DNA of 64,000 nt, from positions 225,297-289,296 of the forward strand of contig NZ_JAMTCN010000005.1 in assembly GCF_024171865.1 (NCBI RefSeq), written 5' to 3'. Positions 37,501 to 48,702 of the stretch are shown in pieces. The stretch comes from Prauserella aidingensis. Lineage in GTDB: Bacteria > Actinomycetota > Actinomycetes > Mycobacteriales > Pseudonocardiaceae. The position numbers were made by a program, and so were the translations under genes. The notes under the pieces are model-generated. The model was not told the origin of the DNA. It saw only the letters and a list, made by a program, of their open reading frames with translations, and did no database searches. Within the stretch, counting starts at the first letter, position 1; the number at the start of each line of letters is the position of its first letter.

Positions 37501-39600
37501 GTGGCACGTGACGTGCTGACCGACCTGAAAAAGGTCCGCAACATCGGCATCATGGCCCACATTGACGCCGGTAAGACCACCACGACCGAGCGGATCCTGT
37601 TCTACACCGGGATCAACTACAAGCTCGGTGAGGTCCACGACGGCGCCGCCACGATGGACTGGATGGAGGAGGAGCAGAACCGGGGTATCACCATCACCTC
37701 GGCTGCGACCACCACGTTCTGGGACGACTACCAGATCAACATCATCGACACCCCGGGTCACGTCGACTTCACCGTCGAGGTGGAGCGCAGCCTCCGCGTC
37801 CTCGACGGCGCGGTCGCCGTCTTCGACGGCAAGGAAGGTGTCGAGCCGCAGTCCGAGCAGGTCTGGCGTCAGGCGGACAAGTACGACGTCCCGCGCATCT
37901 GCTTCATCAACAAGATGGACAAGCTGGGTGCGGACTTCTACTTCACCGTCGGCACGATCCAGGAGCGCCTCGGCGCGACGCCGCTGGTGCTGCAGCTGCC
38001 GATCGGCGCCGAGTCCGACTTCCAGGGCGTCGTCGACCTCGTCTCGATGAAGGCCCTGACCTGGCGTGGTGACGTCAAGAAGGGCGAGCAGTACGAGATC
38101 GAGGACATCCCCGCCGAGCTGGCCGACCGCGCCGCGGAGTACCGCGAGAAGCTGGTCGAGCAGGTCGCCGAGTCCGACGAGGAGCTGCTCGAGAAGTACT
38201 TCGGTGGCGAGGAGCTCACGAACGACGAGATCAAGACCGGCATCCGCAAGCTGACGATCGCCCGCGAGGCGTTCCCTGTGCTCGCCGGTTCCGCGTTCAA
38301 GAACAAGGGCGTGCAGCCCATGCTCGACGCGGTCGTCGACTACCTGCCGTCGCCGTTCGACGTGCCGCCGGTCCAGGGCACGCTGCTCGACGGCGAGACG
38401 CCCGCCGAGCGCAAGCCGTCGACCCAGGAGCCGTTCGCGGCGCTGGTGTCGAAGGTCGCGGTGCACCCGTTCTACGGCAAGCTGACCTACATCCGGGTCT
38501 ACTCCGGCAAGGTCGCCTCCGGCACGCAGATCATGAACGCGACGCGGGAGCGCAAGGAGCGCATCGGGAAGATCTTCCAGATGCACTCCAACAAGGAGAA
38601 CCCGGTCGACGACGCGCAGGCCGGCCACATCTACGCGGTGCAGGGCCTGAAGGACACCACCACCGGTGACACCCTGACGGACCCGCAGAACCCGATCGTG
38701 CTCGAGTCGATGACCTTCCCCGAGCCGGTCATCAAGGTCGCGATCGAGCCGAAGACGAAGTCCGACCAGGAGAAGCTCTCGACGGCGATCCAGAAGCTCG
38801 CCGAGGAGGACCCGACGTTCCGGGTCAGCCAGGACGACGAGACCGGTCAGACGATCATCGAGGGCATGGGCGAGCTCCACCTCGAGGTTCTCGTCAACCG
38901 GATGAAGAGCGACTTCAAGGTCGAGGCGAACATCGGTAAGCCGCAGGTCGCTTACCGTGAGACCATCCGCAAGACGGTGGACAAGTTCGAGTACACCCAC
39001 AAGAAGCAGACCGGCGGCTCCGGTCAGTTCGCGCGGGTGATCATCAAGCTCGAGCCGCTGACCACCGGCGATGGTGCTCTCTACGAATTCGACAACCAGG
39101 TGACCGGTGGCCGCATCCCGCGGGAGTACATCCCGTCCGTGGACGAGGGCGCGCAGGACGCCATGCAGTACGGCGTCCTGGCCGGCTACCCGCTCGTCGG
39201 GTTGAAGCTCACCTTGTTGGACGGTGCGTACCACGAGGTCGACTCTTCGGAGATGGCCTTCAAGGTCGCCGGCTCCGTGGCGCTCAAGGACGCCGCGCGG
39301 CAGGCGAACCCGGTACTGCTGGAACCGATGATGGCCGTCGAGGTCACCACACCCGAGGAGTACATGGGTGACGTCATCGGTGACTTGAACTCCCGCCGTG
39401 GCCAGGTCCAGGCCATGGAGGAGCGGTCTGGCACGCGCGTCGTCAAGGCGCTCGTGCCGCTGTCGGAGATGTTCGGGTACGTGGGCGACCTGCGGTCGAA
39501 GACCCAGGGTCGTGCCAACTACACGATGGTCTTTGACTCCTACGCCGAGGTTCCGTCGAACGTCGCGAAGGAGATCATCGCCAAGGCGACAGGGGAGTAA
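37501..39600 (+). CDS. fusA: Elongation factor G
   Basis: A 699-aa EF-G GTPase that drives ribosomal translocation. G1 [16 protein letters not shown]2 [12 protein letters not shown]3 DTPGHVDF and G4 [10 protein letters not shown] are all present; domain IV has the GGSGQFARV and [10 protein letters not shown] blocks. GTG 37501 follows CAGGGGAA; an in-frame ATG 21 bases earlier overlaps that site. Only one fusA is visible in the window. Confidence 0.97.
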   Translation: MARDVLTDLKKVRNIGIMAHIDAGKTTTTERILFYTGINYKLGEVHDGAATMDWMEEEQNRGITITSAATTTFWDDYQINIIDTPGHVDFTVEVERSLRVLDGAVAVFDGKEGVEPQSEQVWRQADKYDVPRICFINKMDKLGADFYFTVGTIQERLGATPLVLQLPIGAESDFQGVVDLVSMKALTWRGDVKKGEQYEIEDIPAELADRAAEYREKLVEQVAESDEELLEKYFGGEELTNDEIKTGIRKLTIAREAFPVLAGSAFKNKGVQPMLDAVVDYLPSPFDVPPVQGTLLDGETPAERKPSTQEPFAALVSKVAVHPFYGKLTYIRVYSGKVASGTQIMNATRERKERIGKIFQMHSNKENPVDDAQAGHIYAVQGLKDTTTGDTLTDPQNPIVLESMTFPEPVIKVAIEPKTKSDQEKLSTAIQKLAEEDPTFRVSQDDETGQTIIEGMGELHLEVLVNRMKSDFKVEANIGKPQVAYRETIRKTVDKFEYTHKKQTGGSGQFARVIIKLEPLTTGDGALYEFDNQVTGGRIPREYIPSVDEGAQDAMQYGVLAGYPLVGLKLTLLDGAYHEVDSSEMAFKVAGSVALKDAARQANPVLLEPMMAVEVTTPEEYMGDVIGDLNSRRGQVQAMEERSGTRVVKALVPLSEMFGYVGDLRSKTQGRANYTMVFDSYAEVPSNVAKEIIAKATGE

Positions 39601-39622
39601 CTCCCACCAGCACCCAAAGCGG

Positions 39623-39651
39623 GCGGAAAAGGGGCCTCCCCTAAGGTCCGC
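39623..39651 (+). other. Small hairpin between fusA and tuf
   Basis: AGGGG (39630-39634) pairs with CCCCT (39638-39642), flanked by GCGGA/TCCGC (39623-39627 with 39647-39651). It has an internal loop and no U-tract, so it is probably an attenuating or processing element. Confidence 0.35.
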
Positions 39652-39726
39652 ACAACCGACCAGATCGAGTCGCAATCGGCGCAGCCACGCCGGGAGCGAG
39701 CAAGTACAGTCCAGGAGGACATTCCA

Positions 39727-40920
39727 GTGGCGAAGGCGAAGTTCGAGCGGAGCAAGCCGCACGTCAACATCGGGACCATCGGTCACGTTGACCACGGCAA
39801 GACCACGCTGACCGCGGCGATCACGAAGGTGCTGCACGAGCGCTACCCGGAGCTCAACCAGTCGCGTGCGTTCGACCAGATCGACAACGCGCCGGAAGAG
39901 AAGCAGCGCGGCATCACGATCAACATTGCGCACGTCGAGTACGAGACCGAGAAGCGTCACTACGCGCACGTCGACGCCCCGGGTCACGCCGACTACGTGA
40001 AGAACATGATCACGGGTGCGGCCCAGATGGACGGTGCGATCCTCGTGGTCGCGGCCACCGACGGCCCGATGCCGCAGACGCGTGAGCACGTGCTGCTCGC
40101 CCGTCAGGTCGGCGTGCCGTACATCGTCGTGGCGCTGAACAAGGCCGACATGGTCGACGACGAGGAGATCCTCGAGCTCGTCGAGATGGAGGTCCGTGAG
40201 CTGCTCTCCGAGCAGGAGTTCCCGGGCGACGACGCCCCGGTCGTGAAGGTCTCCGGCCTGAAGGCCCTCGAGGGCGACGAGAAGTGGTCCGACGCCGTCA
40301 TCGAGCTGATGAACGCCGTCGACGACAACATCCCGGAGCCGCAGCGCGCCGTCGACCAGCCGTTCCTGATGCCGGTCGAGGACGTCTTCACGATCACCGG
40401 CCGCGGCACGGTCGTCACCGGCCGTATCGAGCGTGGCGAGATCAAGCTCAACGAGGACGTCGAGATCGTCGGCATCCGCGAGAAGGCCACCAAGACCACG
40501 GTGACCTCGATCGAGATGTTCAACAAGCTGCTCGACGCCGGCCAGGCCGGTGACAACGCGGCGCTGCTCCTGCGCGGTATCAAGCGTGAGGACGTCGAGC
40601 GTGGCCAGGTCATCGTGAAGCCGGGCACCACGACCCCGCACACGGAGTTCGAGGGCTCGGTCTACATCCTGTCCAAGGACGAGGGTGGCCGTCACACGCC
40701 GTTCTTCAACAACTACCGTCCGCAGTTCTACTTCCGGACGACCGACGTGACCGGCGTCGTGACCCTCCCCGAGGGCACCGAGATGGTCATGCCGGGCGAC
40801 AACACCGAGATCTCGGTGCAGCTGATTCAGCCGATTGCCATGGACGAGGGTCTGCGGTTCGCCATCCGCGAGGGTGGCCGCACCGTCGGCGCCGGCCAGG
40901 TCACCAAGATCAGCAAGTAA
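39727..40920 (+). CDS. tuf: Elongation factor Tu
   Basis: A 397-aa EF-Tu that delivers aminoacyl-tRNA. Walker A GHVDHGKT at residues 19-26, switch [14 protein letters not shown]3 [18 protein letters not shown], and domain 2/3 blocks ending [16 protein letters not shown] 39727 follows CCAGGAGGA. It closes the str operon, 126 bases after fusA; a 15-bp hairpin lies 63 bases beyond its stop. Confidence 0.97.
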   Translation: MAKAKFERSKPHVNIGTIGHVDHGKTTLTAAITKVLHERYPELNQSRAFDQIDNAPEEKQRGITINIAHVEYETEKRHYAHVDAPGHADYVKNMITGAAQMDGAILVVAATDGPMPQTREHVLLARQVGVPYIVVALNKADMVDDEEILELVEMEVRELLSEQEFPGDDAPVVKVSGLKALEGDEKWSDAVIELMNAVDDNIPEPQRAVDQPFLMPVEDVFTITGRGTVVTGRIERGEIKLNEDVEIVGIREKATKTTVTSIEMFNKLLDAGQAGDNAALLLRGIKREDVERGQVIVKPGTTTPHTEFEGSVYILSKDEGGRHTPFFNNYRPQFYFRTTDVTGVVTLPEGTEMVMPGDNTEISVQLIQPIAMDEGLRFAIREGGRTVGAGQVTKISK

Positions 40921-40982
40921 TTCGCACCCCCGGGTGCGGGAGCCATATTTCGGTATGGCATCCTATCTAGGTTGCTCGACGC

Positions 40983-41023
40983 GGGGCGGCCGATTCTACG
41001 AGTACACGAGAATCGGCCGCCCC
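40983..41023 (+). terminator. Terminator-like hairpin after tuf
   Basis: A perfect 15-bp stem: GGGGCGGCCGATTCT (40983-40997) with AGAATCGGCCGCCCC (41009-41023), 11-base loop. There is no U-tract, as for several other terminators here. Confidence 0.65.
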
Positions 41024-41072
41024 GGCGCGAGCGTCCTGGGCTGACAGCGACGACAGTCGACTGTGAGTCGGG

Positions 41073-41105
41073 AGTGATCCGCCTGCCTTTCCGGCAGTGA
41101 TCACT
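41073..41105 (+). promoter_or_regulatory. Hairpin in the S10 operon leader
   Basis: AGTGATC (41073-41079) pairs with GATCACT (41099-41105), and CTGCC (41083-41087) with GGCAG (41093-41097), around a TTTCC loop. The structure lies about 185 bases upstream of rpsJ. Leader control of S10 operons is known in other bacteria; a role here is inference. Confidence 0.4.
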
Positions 41106-41290
41106 TCGTAGAGCAAAGACCTAGGGCACGACAATGATCCTGCGGGATCCGTGTGCGCGACAAGGGCGACACGCCCGACCGCGTGGACCGGAGGCCGGAT
41201 CGTTGACGTGCAGAAACCTCCAACTGGGTCCGACGAGGACCTTGTGAGGCTTCAGACAAGCGGCACGAGACGAAGGAACGAGCTGCCACC

Positions 41291-41596
41291 ATGGCGGGAC
41301 AGAAGATCCGCATCCGGCTCAAGGCCTACGACCACGAGGCGATCGACTCGAGTGCGCGCAAGATCGTCGAGACGGTCACGCGCACCGGCGCCTCCGTGGT
41401 GGGGCCGGTGCCGCTGCCCACTGAGAAGAACGTTTACTGCGTCATCCGCTCGCCGCACAAGTACAAGGACTCGCGCGAGCACTTCGAGATGCGCACGCAC
41501 AAGCGGCTGATCGACATCGTGGACCCGACGCCGAAGACGGTCGACGCGCTCATGCGCATCGACCTGCCGGCGAGTGTCGACGTGAACATCCAGTAA
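41291..41596 (+). CDS. rpsJ: 30S ribosomal protein S10
   Basis: A 101-aa S10 of standard length: [55 protein letters not shown]. It binds 16S rRNA and, as NusE, contacts NusG. ATG 41291 follows GAAGGAACGAG. It is the first gene of the S10 operon; 31 bases separate it from rplC. Confidence 0.97.
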   Translation: MAGQKIRIRLKAYDHEAIDSSARKIVETVTRTGASVVGPVPLPTEKNVYCVIRSPHKYKDSREHFEMRTHKRLIDIVDPTPKTVDALMRIDLPASVDVNIQ

Positions 41597-41627
41597 GCGT
41601 TGGGCGAGCGGCGGAGATAAGAGACTC

Positions 41628-42284
41628 ATGTCTGACAGGCAAGTGAAGGGCATTCTGGGCACGAAGCTCGGCATGACGCAGGTCTTCGACGAGAACAACC
41701 GGATCGTTCCGGTGACCGTCGTGCAGACCGGGCCGAACCTCGTGACCCAGGTGCGCAATCAGGAGAAGGACGGCTACTCGGCCGTGCAGTTGGCCTACGG
41801 CGCCATCGACCCGCGCAAGGTCAACAAGCCGGAGACGGGCCACTTCGACCGGGCCGGTGTGACGCCGCGGCGTCACGTCGCCGAGCTGCGTACGTCCGAT
41901 GCGGACACCTACGAGGTCGGTCAGGAACTGACCGTCGAGATGTTCGAGGACGGCGCGATCGTCGACATCACCGGCACGACGAAGGGCAAGGGCTTCGCGG
42001 GCACGATGAAGCGTCACGGCTTTGCCGGCCAGGGTGCGAGCCACGGTAACCAGGCCACCCACCGCAAGCCGGGCGCCATCGGCGGTGCGGCGACCCCGGG
42101 CCGCGTGTTCAAGGGCATCCGCATGTCCGGCCGGATGGGCAACAACCGCGTCACGACCCAGGGCCTCAAGGTCCACCAGGTGCGTGCCGAGGACGGTCTG
42201 CTGCTGATCAAGGGCGCGGTTCCCGGCCCGAAGGGCGGCCTTCTCTTCGTCCGTAGCGCCGCGAAGGGTGGTGTGACCGCATGA
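41628..42284 (+). CDS. rplC: 50S ribosomal protein L3
   Basis: A 218-aa L3. It opens [17 protein letters not shown] and has the conserved central loop [23 protein letters not shown] reaching the peptidyl transferase centre, then [21 protein letters not shown]. Its stop overlaps rplD by four bases (ATGA), giving translational coupling. Confidence 0.97.
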   Translation: MSDRQVKGILGTKLGMTQVFDENNRIVPVTVVQTGPNLVTQVRNQEKDGYSAVQLAYGAIDPRKVNKPETGHFDRAGVTPRRHVAELRTSDADTYEVGQELTVEMFEDGAIVDITGTTKGKGFAGTMKRHGFAGQGASHGNQATHRKPGAIGGAATPGRVFKGIRMSGRMGNNRVTTQGLKVHQVRAEDGLLLIKGAVPGPKGGLLFVRSAAKGGVTA

Positions 42285-42973
42285 CCGCGACGATCGAGGT
42301 GAAGACCCCGGCCGGCGCTGCCGACGGCTCCGTCGAGCTGCCCGGTGAGATCTTCGACGTCCAGGCGAACATCCCGCTGATGCACCAGGTCGTGGTGGCT
42401 CAGCTGGCCGCTGCCCGACAGGGCACGCACGACACGAAGACGCGTGGCGAGGTCCGCGGCGGTGGCGCCAAGCCGTACCGCCAGAAGGGCACCGGCCGTG
42501 CGCGTCAGGGTTCGGAGCGCGCGCCGCAGTTCACCGGCGGTGGCACCGTCCACGGGCCGACGCCGCGGGACTACGCGCAGCGCACCCCGAAGAAGATGAA
42601 GGTCGCCGCTCTGCGTGGCGCCCTCTCGGACCGGGCTCGCAACGACCAGGTCCACGTGGTGACCGCCCTCATCGACGGTGACACGCCGTCGACGAAGGAG
42701 GCCAAGAAGACGCTGGCCGCCCTGACGAGCGGCAAGCGCGTCCTCGTGGTCCTGCACCGCGACGAGGAAACGCAGTGGCTGTCGGCCCGCAACCTCGAGA
42801 ACGTCCACCTGATCACGGCGGACCAGCTCAACACGTACGACGTGCTGGTCAACGACGACGTGGTCTTCAGCAAGGCGGCGCTGGACGCCTTCCTCGCAGG
42901 CCCGGTCAAGGGCAAGGGTGCGAAGGCGACGGCGACCTCCGGCGAGGTCTCGGAAGGGAGTGACCAGCAGTGA
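42281..42973 (+). CDS. rplD: 50S ribosomal protein L4
   Basis: A 230-aa L4. The long loop lining the exit tunnel is present ([33 protein letters not shown]); this family region carries macrolide-related residues and looks unmodified. The C-terminal end is extended by about 18 residues ([18 protein letters not shown]). In some bacteria L4 represses the S10 operon. The start and stop overlap rplC (ATGA) and rplW (GTGA). Confidence 0.96.
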   Translation: MTATIEVKTPAGAADGSVELPGEIFDVQANIPLMHQVVVAQLAAARQGTHDTKTRGEVRGGGAKPYRQKGTGRARQGSERAPQFTGGGTVHGPTPRDYAQRTPKKMKVAALRGALSDRARNDQVHVVTALIDGDTPSTKEAKKTLAALTSGKRVLVVLHRDEETQWLSARNLENVHLITADQLNTYDVLVNDDVVFSKAALDAFLAGPVKGKGAKATATSGEVSEGSDQQ

Positions 42974-43278
42974 GCTCGGTGGCCATCCCCGACCCGCGTG
43001 ACATCCTCATCGCGCCGGTGATCTCCGAGAAGTCCTACGGGCTGCTCGAGGACAACAAGTACACGTTCGTGGTCCGTCCGGACGCCAACAAGACCCAGAT
43101 CAAGATCGCGGTCGAGAAGGTCTTCGGCGTCAAGGTGATCAGCGTGAACACGCTCAACCGGGAGGGCAAGCGCAAGCGCACCCGCACCGGCTTCGGCAAG
43201 CGCAAGGACACCAAGCGCGCGATCGTCACGCTGTCGCCCGAGAGCAAGCCGATCGAGATCTTCGGCGCAGGCGCGTAA
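42970..43278 (+). CDS. rplW: 50S ribosomal protein L23
   Basis: A 102-aa L23, at the tunnel exit where trigger factor and SRP dock. Core: [18 protein letters not shown] and [17 protein letters not shown] with the basic loop [16 protein letters not shown]. Starts at GTG in the GTGA overlap with rplD; rplB begins 14 bases later. Confidence 0.97.
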   Translation: MSSVAIPDPRDILIAPVISEKSYGLLEDNKYTFVVRPDANKTQIKIAVEKVFGVKVISVNTLNREGKRKRTRTGFGKRKDTKRAIVTLSPESKPIEIFGAGA

Positions 43279-43292
43279 GGGACTGAGTAGAC

Positions 43293-44129
43293 ATGGGTAT
43301 CCGTAAGCACAAGCCGACCACTCCGGGCCGTCGCGGCTCGAGCGTGGCCGACTTCTCCGAGATCACTCGGTCGACGCCGGAGAAGTCGCTGGTCAAGCCG
43401 GTCAGCAAGACCGGTGGTCGTAACTCCGGCGGCAAGATCACCACCCGTCACAAGGGTGGTGGCCACAAGCGCGCCTACCGGATCATCGACTTCCGTCGTA
43501 ACGACAAGGACGGCATCCCCGCCAAGGTCGCGCACATCGAGTACGACCCCAACCGGTCGGCTCGGATCGCGCTCCTGCACTACGCGGACGGCGAGAAGCG
43601 CTACATCATCGCGCCGGACAAGCTGAAGCAGGGCAACACGGTGGAGAACGGCCCGTCGGCCGACATCAAGCCGGGCAACAACCTGCCGCTGCGCAACATC
43701 CCGGTCGGCACCGTGATCCACGCGATCGAGCTCCGCCCCGGTGGCGGCGCGAAGATCGCGCGTTCGGCAGGCGCCCGCGTGCAGCTCGTCGCCAAGGACG
43801 GCCCGTACGCCCAGCTGCGGATGCCTTCGGGCGAGATCCGCAACGTGGACGTGCGCAACCGCGCCACGGTCGGCGAGGTCGGCAACTCGGAGCACTCCAA
43901 CATCAACTGGGGTAAGGCGGGCCGCAGCCGCTGGCGCGGCAAGCGTCCGACGGTGCGTGGTGTCGTCATGAACCCGATCGACCACCCGCACGGTGGTGGT
44001 GAGGGCAAGAGCTCCGGTGGTCGCCACCCGGTGAACCCGAACGGCAGGCCGGAAGGCCGCACCCGCCGTCGCAAGGAAAGCGACAAGATGATCGTCCGCC
44101 GCCGGAAGACCGGCAAGAAGAAGCGCTGA
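43293..44129 (+). CDS. rplB: 50S ribosomal protein L2
   Basis: A 278-aa L2 needed for subunit association and peptidyl transfer. Motifs: [38 protein letters not shown], and near the C-terminus the essential histidine region [14 protein letters not shown]. Standard length; lies 14 bases after rplW and 18 before rpsS. Confidence 0.97.
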   Translation: MGIRKHKPTTPGRRGSSVADFSEITRSTPEKSLVKPVSKTGGRNSGGKITTRHKGGGHKRAYRIIDFRRNDKDGIPAKVAHIEYDPNRSARIALLHYADGEKRYIIAPDKLKQGNTVENGPSADIKPGNNLPLRNIPVGTVIHAIELRPGGGAKIARSAGARVQLVAKDGPYAQLRMPSGEIRNVDVRNRATVGEVGNSEHSNINWGKAGRSRWRGKRPTVRGVVMNPIDHPHGGGEGKSSGGRHPVNPNGRPEGRTRRRKESDKMIVRRRKTGKKKR

Positions 44130-44147
44130 GCAGGGAGGTAGAAGAAC

Positions 44148-44429
44148 ATGCCGCGTAGCCTGAAAAAGGGCCCCTTCGTGGACGACCACCTGCTCAAGAA
44201 GGTGGACGCGCTCAACGAGTCGGGCAAGAAGACCGTGATCAAGACCTGGTCGCGCCGGTCCACGATCATTCCGGACATGCTGGGCCACACCCTCGCGGTG
44301 CACGACGGCCGCAAGCACGTCCCGGTTTTCGTCACCGAGGCCATGGTCGGCCACAAGCTGGGCGAGTTCGCCCCGACGCGGACCTTCAAGGGCCACGTCA
44401 AGGACGACCGCAAATCTCGTCGCCGCTGA
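44148..44429 (+). CDS. rpsS: 30S ribosomal protein S19
   Basis: A 93-aa S19 of the 30S head: [34 protein letters not shown] and [17 protein letters not shown]. Preceded by GGGAGGTAG. Member of the S10 operon, 30 bases before rplV. Confidence 0.97.
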   Translation: MPRSLKKGPFVDDHLLKKVDALNESGKKTVIKTWSRRSTIIPDMLGHTLAVHDGRKHVPVFVTEAMVGHKLGEFAPTRTFKGHVKDDRKSRRR

Positions 44430-44459
44430 AGCAGCGCACCTTAAGAGAAGGAAGTAACG

Positions 44460-44870
44460 ATGAACGCGCGTAACGACGCGGTAGCCGAGCAGGAGACCCT
44501 GCCGACGGCTTTCGCGCGGGCTCGCTTCGTCCGGGACTCGCCGACCAAGGTGCGCCGGGTGATCGAGCTGATCAAGGGTCAGAACGCGAACGACGCTCTG
44601 ACGACGCTGAAGTACTCGCCGCAGGCCGCGGCGTACCAGCTGTCCAAGGTCCTCGCGAGTGCGATGGCCAACGCCGAGAACAACCTCGACCTGGACCCCG
44701 ACACGCTGTGGGTGAAGAACGCCTACGCCGATGACGGTCCGACGCTGAAGCGCATCCAGCCGCGCGCCCAGGGGCGTGCGTTCCGGATCCGCAAGCGGAC
44801 GAGCCACATCACCGTCGAGGTCGAGTCCCGTCCTGAGGCGAAGAAGAGCAAGAAGGCAGGTGGCCGGTAG
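44460..44870 (+). CDS. rplV: 50S ribosomal protein L22
   Basis: A 136-aa L22 with the tunnel-lining beta hairpin ([22 protein letters not shown]) and the helix [18 protein letters not shown]. Preceded by AGAAGGAAG. Its N-terminus is extended by about 15 residues relative to E. coli. The stop overlaps the rpsC start by one base. Confidence 0.97.
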   Translation: MNARNDAVAEQETLPTAFARARFVRDSPTKVRRVIELIKGQNANDALTTLKYSPQAAAYQLSKVLASAMANAENNLDLDPDTLWVKNAYADDGPTLKRIQPRAQGRAFRIRKRTSHITVEVESRPEAKKSKKAGGR

Positions 44871-45733
44871 TGGGCCAGAAGATCAACCCGCACGGCTTCC
44901 GGCTCGGGATCACCACGGACTGGAAGTCTCGCTGGTACGCCGACAAGCAGTACTCGGACTACGTGGCCGAGGACGTCAAGATCCGCAAGCTCCTGTCCAC
45001 GGGCATGGAGCGCGCGGGTATCGCCAAGGTGGAGATCGAGCGCACCCGTGACCGGGTCCGCGTCGACATCCACACCGCGCGGCCGGGCATCGTCATCGGC
45101 CGCCGCGGCGCCGAGGCCGACCGCATCCGCGGTTCGCTGGAGAAGCTGACCGGCAAGCAGGTGCAGCTGAACATCCTCGAGGTGAAGAACTCCGAGTCCG
45201 ACGCCCAGCTGGTGGCACAGGGCATCGCGGAGCAGCTGTCGAACCGTGTCGCGTTCCGCCGCGCCATGCGCAAGGCGATCCAGACGTCCATGCGGTCGCC
45301 GCAGGTGAAGGGCATTCGCGTGCAGTGCAGCGGTCGTCTCGGCGGTGCCGAGATGTCCCGCTCCGAGCACTACCGCGACGGTCGGGTCCCGCTGCACACG
45401 CTGCGTGCGGACATCGACTACGGCTTCTTCGAGGCCAAGACGACGTTCGGCCGCATCGGTGTGAAGGTGTGGATCTACAAGGGCGAGCTCGTCGGTGGGC
45501 TGAAGGCCAAGGCCGAGCGTGACGCCGCAGCGGCGTCCGAGCGTCAGCCGCGCCGCGAGCGTCCGCAGCGGCGTCGTGGTGGTGCCTCCGGTACCACGCC
45601 GACCTCGACCGAGGCAGGCCGCGCGGCCGCGCAGGAGTCCGGCTCCGGTGCCGCCAAGGCCGACACAGACGTCGCGTCCGCGAACGCCCCCGAGGTGGCT
45701 TCGCCGGACGCTGCAGAGAAGACGGAGGGCTGA
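44870..45733 (+). CDS. rpsC: 30S ribosomal protein S3
   Basis: A 287-aa S3: the N-terminal [21 protein letters not shown] domain [18 protein letters not shown], and S3 C-terminal domain with [15 protein letters not shown]. The last 70 residues are an Arg-rich then Ala/Ser/Glu-rich actinobacterial extension, probably disordered. GTG start overlapping the rplV stop by one base (TAGTG). Confidence 0.97.
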   Translation: MGQKINPHGFRLGITTDWKSRWYADKQYSDYVAEDVKIRKLLSTGMERAGIAKVEIERTRDRVRVDIHTARPGIVIGRRGAEADRIRGSLEKLTGKQVQLNILEVKNSESDAQLVAQGIAEQLSNRVAFRRAMRKAIQTSMRSPQVKGIRVQCSGRLGGAEMSRSEHYRDGRVPLHTLRADIDYGFFEAKTTFGRIGVKVWIYKGELVGGLKAKAERDAAAASERQPRRERPQRRRGGASGTTPTSTEAGRAAAQESGSGAAKADTDVASANAPEVASPDAAEKTEG

Positions 45734-45736
45734 GGC

Positions 45737-46156
45737 GTGCTCATCCCACGCAAGGTCAAGCACCGTAAGCAGCACGCGCCGAAGCGCAAGGGTGCCGCCA
45801 AGGGCGGCACGAAGGTCACCTTCGGTGACTACGGCATCCAGGCGCTCGAGCACGCCTACGTGACGAACCGGCAGATCGAGTCCGCTCGTATCGCCATGAC
45901 GCGCCACATCAAGCGTGGCGGGAAGATCTGGATCAACATCTTCCCGGACCGTCCGCTCACGAAGAAGCCGGCCGAAACCCGCATGGGTTCCGGTAAGGGT
46001 TCGCCGGAGTGGTGGGTCGCCAACGTCAAGCCGGGCCGCGTGATGTTCGAGATGAGCTTTCCGAACGAGGCCGTGGCCCGCGAGGCCATGCGCCGCGCGA
46101 TCCACAAGTTGCCGATGAAGTGCAGGATCGTGAGCCGTGAAGGTGGTGAGTTCTGA
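45737..46156 (+). CDS. rplP: 50S ribosomal protein L16
   Basis: A 139-aa L16, close to the tRNA acceptor ends in the peptidyl transferase centre. [21 protein letters not shown], then [21 protein letters not shown] and [19 protein letters not shown]. The start is GTG three bases after the rpsC stop; its stop overlaps rpmC by one base. Confidence 0.97.
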   Translation: MLIPRKVKHRKQHAPKRKGAAKGGTKVTFGDYGIQALEHAYVTNRQIESARIAMTRHIKRGGKIWINIFPDRPLTKKPAETRMGSGKGSPEWWVANVKPGRVMFEMSFPNEAVAREAMRRAIHKLPMKCRIVSREGGEF

Positions 46157-46407
46157 TGGCGGCAGCTGGAGTTGCTGCGTCGGAGCTGCGTGAGCTTACT
46201 GCGGAAGAGCTCGTGCTGCGTCTGAAGGAATCCAAGGAGGAGCTGTTCAACCTCCGGTTCCAGATGGCGACCGGCCAGCTCGACAACAACCGCAGGCTTC
46301 GCACGGTCCGCGCGGACATCGCGCGCATCTACACCGTGATGCGCGAGCGCGAGCTCGGTCTCTCGATCGCGCCTGACGAGACTGACGAGAGTGAAGGTGC
46401 CGCATGA
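46156..46407 (+). CDS. rpmC: 50S ribosomal protein L29
   Basis: An 83-aa L29, a two-helix protein at the tunnel exit: [23 protein letters not shown] and [24 protein letters not shown]. The acidic tail ([12 protein letters not shown]) is actinobacterial. TGATG overlap with rplP and ATGA overlap with rpsQ. Confidence 0.96.
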   Translation: MAAAGVAASELRELTAEELVLRLKESKEELFNLRFQMATGQLDNNRRLRTVRADIARIYTVMRERELGLSIAPDETDESEGAA

Positions 46408-46685
46408 GCGAGCCGCTGCAGAAGGCTGACTCCGGTCGGAACTACCGGAAGGTCCGTGAGGGCCTGGTCGTGTCCGACAAGATGGACAAGACGATTGTCG
46501 TGGAGCTCGAGGACCGCAAGAAGCACCCGCTGTACGGCAAGGTCATGCGCTCGACCAAGAAGGTCAAGGCGCACGACGACCAGAACACGGCCGGCGTGGG
46601 CGACCGCGTCATCGTGATGGAGACCCGCCCGATGTCCGCCACCAAGCGGTACCGGCTGGTCGAGATCCGCGAGAAGGCCAAGTAA
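46404..46685 (+). CDS. rpsQ: 30S ribosomal protein S17
   Basis: A 93-aa S17 (OB fold): [43 protein letters not shown] and [23 protein letters not shown]. Last gene of the S10 group. An 81-base gap follows before rplN, in which I see no clear terminator. Confidence 0.96.
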   Translation: MSEPLQKADSGRNYRKVREGLVVSDKMDKTIVVELEDRKKHPLYGKVMRSTKKVKAHDDQNTAGVGDRVIVMETRPMSATKRYRLVEIREKAK

Positions 46686-46766
46686 TCAGGGGGCGGCAAG
46701 CAGCCCCATTCGTTCCGCCAGGCTCGGTAGAAACCCCGAGAACCGGCGCGACATACAGGAGTTGAC

Positions 46767-47135
46767 GTGATCCAGCAGGAGTCGCGACTGCGAGTCGCCG
46801 ACAACACGGGTGCCAAGGAGATCCTGACCATCCGCGTGCTCGGTGGCTCGGGGCGGCGCTACGCGGGCCTCGGCGACGTCATCGTCGCCACCGTCAAGGA
46901 CGCCATCCCGGGCGCCAATGTGAAGCGTGGTGACGTCGTCAAGGCGGTCATCGTCCGTACAGCGAAGGAGAGGCGTCGCCCCGACGGCTCCTACATCCGC
47001 TTCGACGAGAACGCCGCGGTACTCATCAAGAACGACAACGAGCCGCGAGGCACGCGCATCTTCGGACCGGTCGGTCGCGAGCTGCGCGAGCGTAAGTTCA
47101 TGAAGATCATCTCGCTGGCGCCGGAGGTGCTCTGA
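46767..47135 (+). CDS. rplN: 50S ribosomal protein L14
   Basis: A 122-aa L14 at the subunit interface: [18 protein letters not shown], the basic [17 protein letters not shown], and [29 protein letters not shown] start after ACAGGAG. First gene of the spc group; the next ATG follows the stop directly. Confidence 0.97.
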   Translation: MIQQESRLRVADNTGAKEILTIRVLGGSGRRYAGLGDVIVATVKDAIPGANVKRGDVVKAVIVRTAKERRRPDGSYIRFDENAAVLIKNDNEPRGTRIFGPVGRELRERKFMKIISLAPEVL

Positions 47136-47450
47136 ATGAAGGTCAAGAAGGGCGACACCGTTCTCGTCGTCGCAGGCAAGGACAAGGGTGCGAAGGGCAA
47201 GGTCATCAAGGCCGACCCGGAGCGCAGCAAGGTCCTCGTCGAGGGCGTGAACCGGATCAAGAAGCACACGCGGATCTCCCAGAACCAGCGTGGCGCCGAG
47301 TCCGGCGGCATCGTCACGCAGGAGGCCCCGATCCACGTGTCGAACGTGATGGTCGTGGACTCCGACGGCAACCCGACCCGGGTCGGCTACCGCTTCGACG
47401 AGGACGGCAAGAAGGTTCGGATCTCGCGTAAGACGGGCAAGGACATCTGA
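47136..47450 (+). CDS. rplX: 50S ribosomal protein L24
   Basis: A 104-aa L24 with the KOW motif [20 protein letters not shown] and the block [10 protein letters not shown]. It initiates 50S assembly. It starts on the base after the rplN stop and overlaps rplE by one base (TGATG). Confidence 0.97.
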   Translation: MKVKKGDTVLVVAGKDKGAKGKVIKADPERSKVLVEGVNRIKKHTRISQNQRGAESGGIVTQEAPIHVSNVMVVDSDGNPTRVGYRFDEDGKKVRISRKTGKDI

Positions 47451-48019
47451 TGACGACCGCAGAGACGACATACCCGACCCCGCGGCTCAAGGTCCGCTAC
47501 CGTGACGAGATCGCGGGCCAGCTGCGCGAGGAGTTCGACCTCGAGAACGTGCACCAGATCCCGGGTGTCACGAAGGTCGTCGTGAACATGGGCGTCGGCG
47601 ACGCCGCCCGCGACAGCAAGCTCATCGAAGGCGCAGTGCGTGACCTGGCCGCCATCACCGGGCAGAAGCCCGAGGTGCGCAGGGCCCGCAAGTCCATCGC
47701 GCAGTTCAAGCTGCGTGAGGGCATGCCGATCGGTGCGCGTGCGACGCTGCGCGGCGACCGCATGTGGGAGTTCCTGGACCGGCTGCTGAACATCGCGCTG
47801 CCGCGTATCCGCGACTTCCGCGGGCTGTCGAGCAAGCAGTTCGACGGGCACGGCAACTACACGTTCGGCCTGTCGGAGCAGTCGATGTTCCACGAGATCG
47901 ACCCGGACTCCATCGACCGCGCGCGCGGCATGGACGTCACGGTCGTGACCACCGCCAACAACGACGACGAAGGCCGTGCGCTGCTCCGCAAGCTCGGCTT
48001 CCCCTTTAAGGAGGCGTGA
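47450..48019 (+). CDS. rplE: 50S ribosomal protein L5
   Basis: A 189-aa L5 binding 5S r[75 protein letters not shown] and [15 protein letters not shown]. Follows rplX with a one-base overlap and precedes rpsN by three bases. Confidence 0.97.
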   Translation: MTTAETTYPTPRLKVRYRDEIAGQLREEFDLENVHQIPGVTKVVVNMGVGDAARDSKLIEGAVRDLAAITGQKPEVRRARKSIAQFKLREGMPIGARATLRGDRMWEFLDRLLNIALPRIRDFRGLSSKQFDGHGNYTFGLSEQSMFHEIDPDSIDRARGMDVTVVTTANNDDEGRALLRKLGFPFKEA

Positions 48020-48022
48020 GCC

Positions 48023-48208
48023 ATGGCTAAGAAGTCCCTCATCGCCAAGGCCGCTCGGAAGCCGAAGTTCAAGGTGCGGGCCTACACGCGTTGCCAGCGT
48101 TGCGGCCGGCCGCACTCGGTCTACCGCAAGTTCGGCCTCTGCCGCATCTGCCTGCGGGAAATGGCGCACGCGGGACAGCTTCCCGGCGTGAGCAAGTCCA
48201 GCTGGTGA
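48023..48208 (+). CDS. rpsN: 30S ribosomal protein S14, zinc-binding type Z
   Basis: A 61-aa S14 of the short zinc-binding kind: Cys24, Cys27, Cys40 and Cys43 form the CxxC...CxxC ligand set (RCQRCGR and LCRICLRE). Preceded by AAGGAGGCG overlapping the end of rplE. Actinobacteria often also carry a zinc-independent paralogue elsewhere; none is in this window. Confidence 0.97.
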   Translation: MAKKSLIAKAARKPKFKVRAYTRCQRCGRPHSVYRKFGLCRICLREMAHAGQLPGVSKSSW

Positions 48209-48287
48209 AGGCGCCCCGATAACTCCCACTTCGCCACAGGCCCCGGCAGTGCCGGGGAACCAGGGCGAGAAAGGTTGACAGGTCACC

Positions 48288-48686
48288 ATGACGATGACCG
48301 ACCCGATCGCAGACTTCCTGACACGTCTGCGGAACGCGAACTCGGCGCACCACGACGAGGTGACGCTCCCGCACTCGAAGATCAAGCAGAACATCTCCGA
48401 GATCCTCAAGCGCGAGGGTTACATCGCGGACTACCGGACGGAGCCCGGCGAGAAGCACCAGAACCTCGTCGTGAACCTCAAGTTCGGGCCGAACCGTGAG
48501 CGCAGCATCGCCGGCCTCCGCCGCGTGTCGAAGCCGGGTCTGCGTGTGTACGCGAAATCCAACAACCTGCCGAAGGTTCTCGGTGGCCTCGGCGTCGCGA
48601 TCATCTCGACGTCCGCCGGCCTCCAGACCGACCGGCAGGCCATGCGCAACGGCGTGGGCGGCGAAGTCCTCGCCTACGTCTGGTAA
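48288..48686 (+). CDS. rpsH: 30S ribosomal protein S8
   Basis: A 132-aa S8: [16 protein letters not shown], the HSKIK.NISEIL helix, [31 protein letters not shown] and GGEVLAYVW at the end. In E. coli S8 represses the spc operon at rplE; the site is not evident here. ATG 48288 is used; a second in-frame ATG two codons later cannot be excluded. Confidence 0.96.
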   Translation: MTMTDPIADFLTRLRNANSAHHDEVTLPHSKIKQNISEILKREGYIADYRTEPGEKHQNLVVNLKFGPNRERSIAGLRRVSKPGLRVYAKSNNLPKVLGGLGVAIISTSAGLQTDRQAMRNGVGGEVLAYVW

Positions 48687-48702
48687 GGGAGGGGACAAGG
48701 CA

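Larger units (their letters stand above)
40921..41290. other. tuf-rpsJ intergenic region with two hairpins
   Basis: 370 bases without a gene. It holds the probable tuf terminator (40983-41023), a second hairpin at 41073-41105, and presumably the S10 operon promoter; TATCTAGG at 40964-40971 is an AT-rich -10-like patch, but no matching -35 is evident. Confidence 0.5.
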
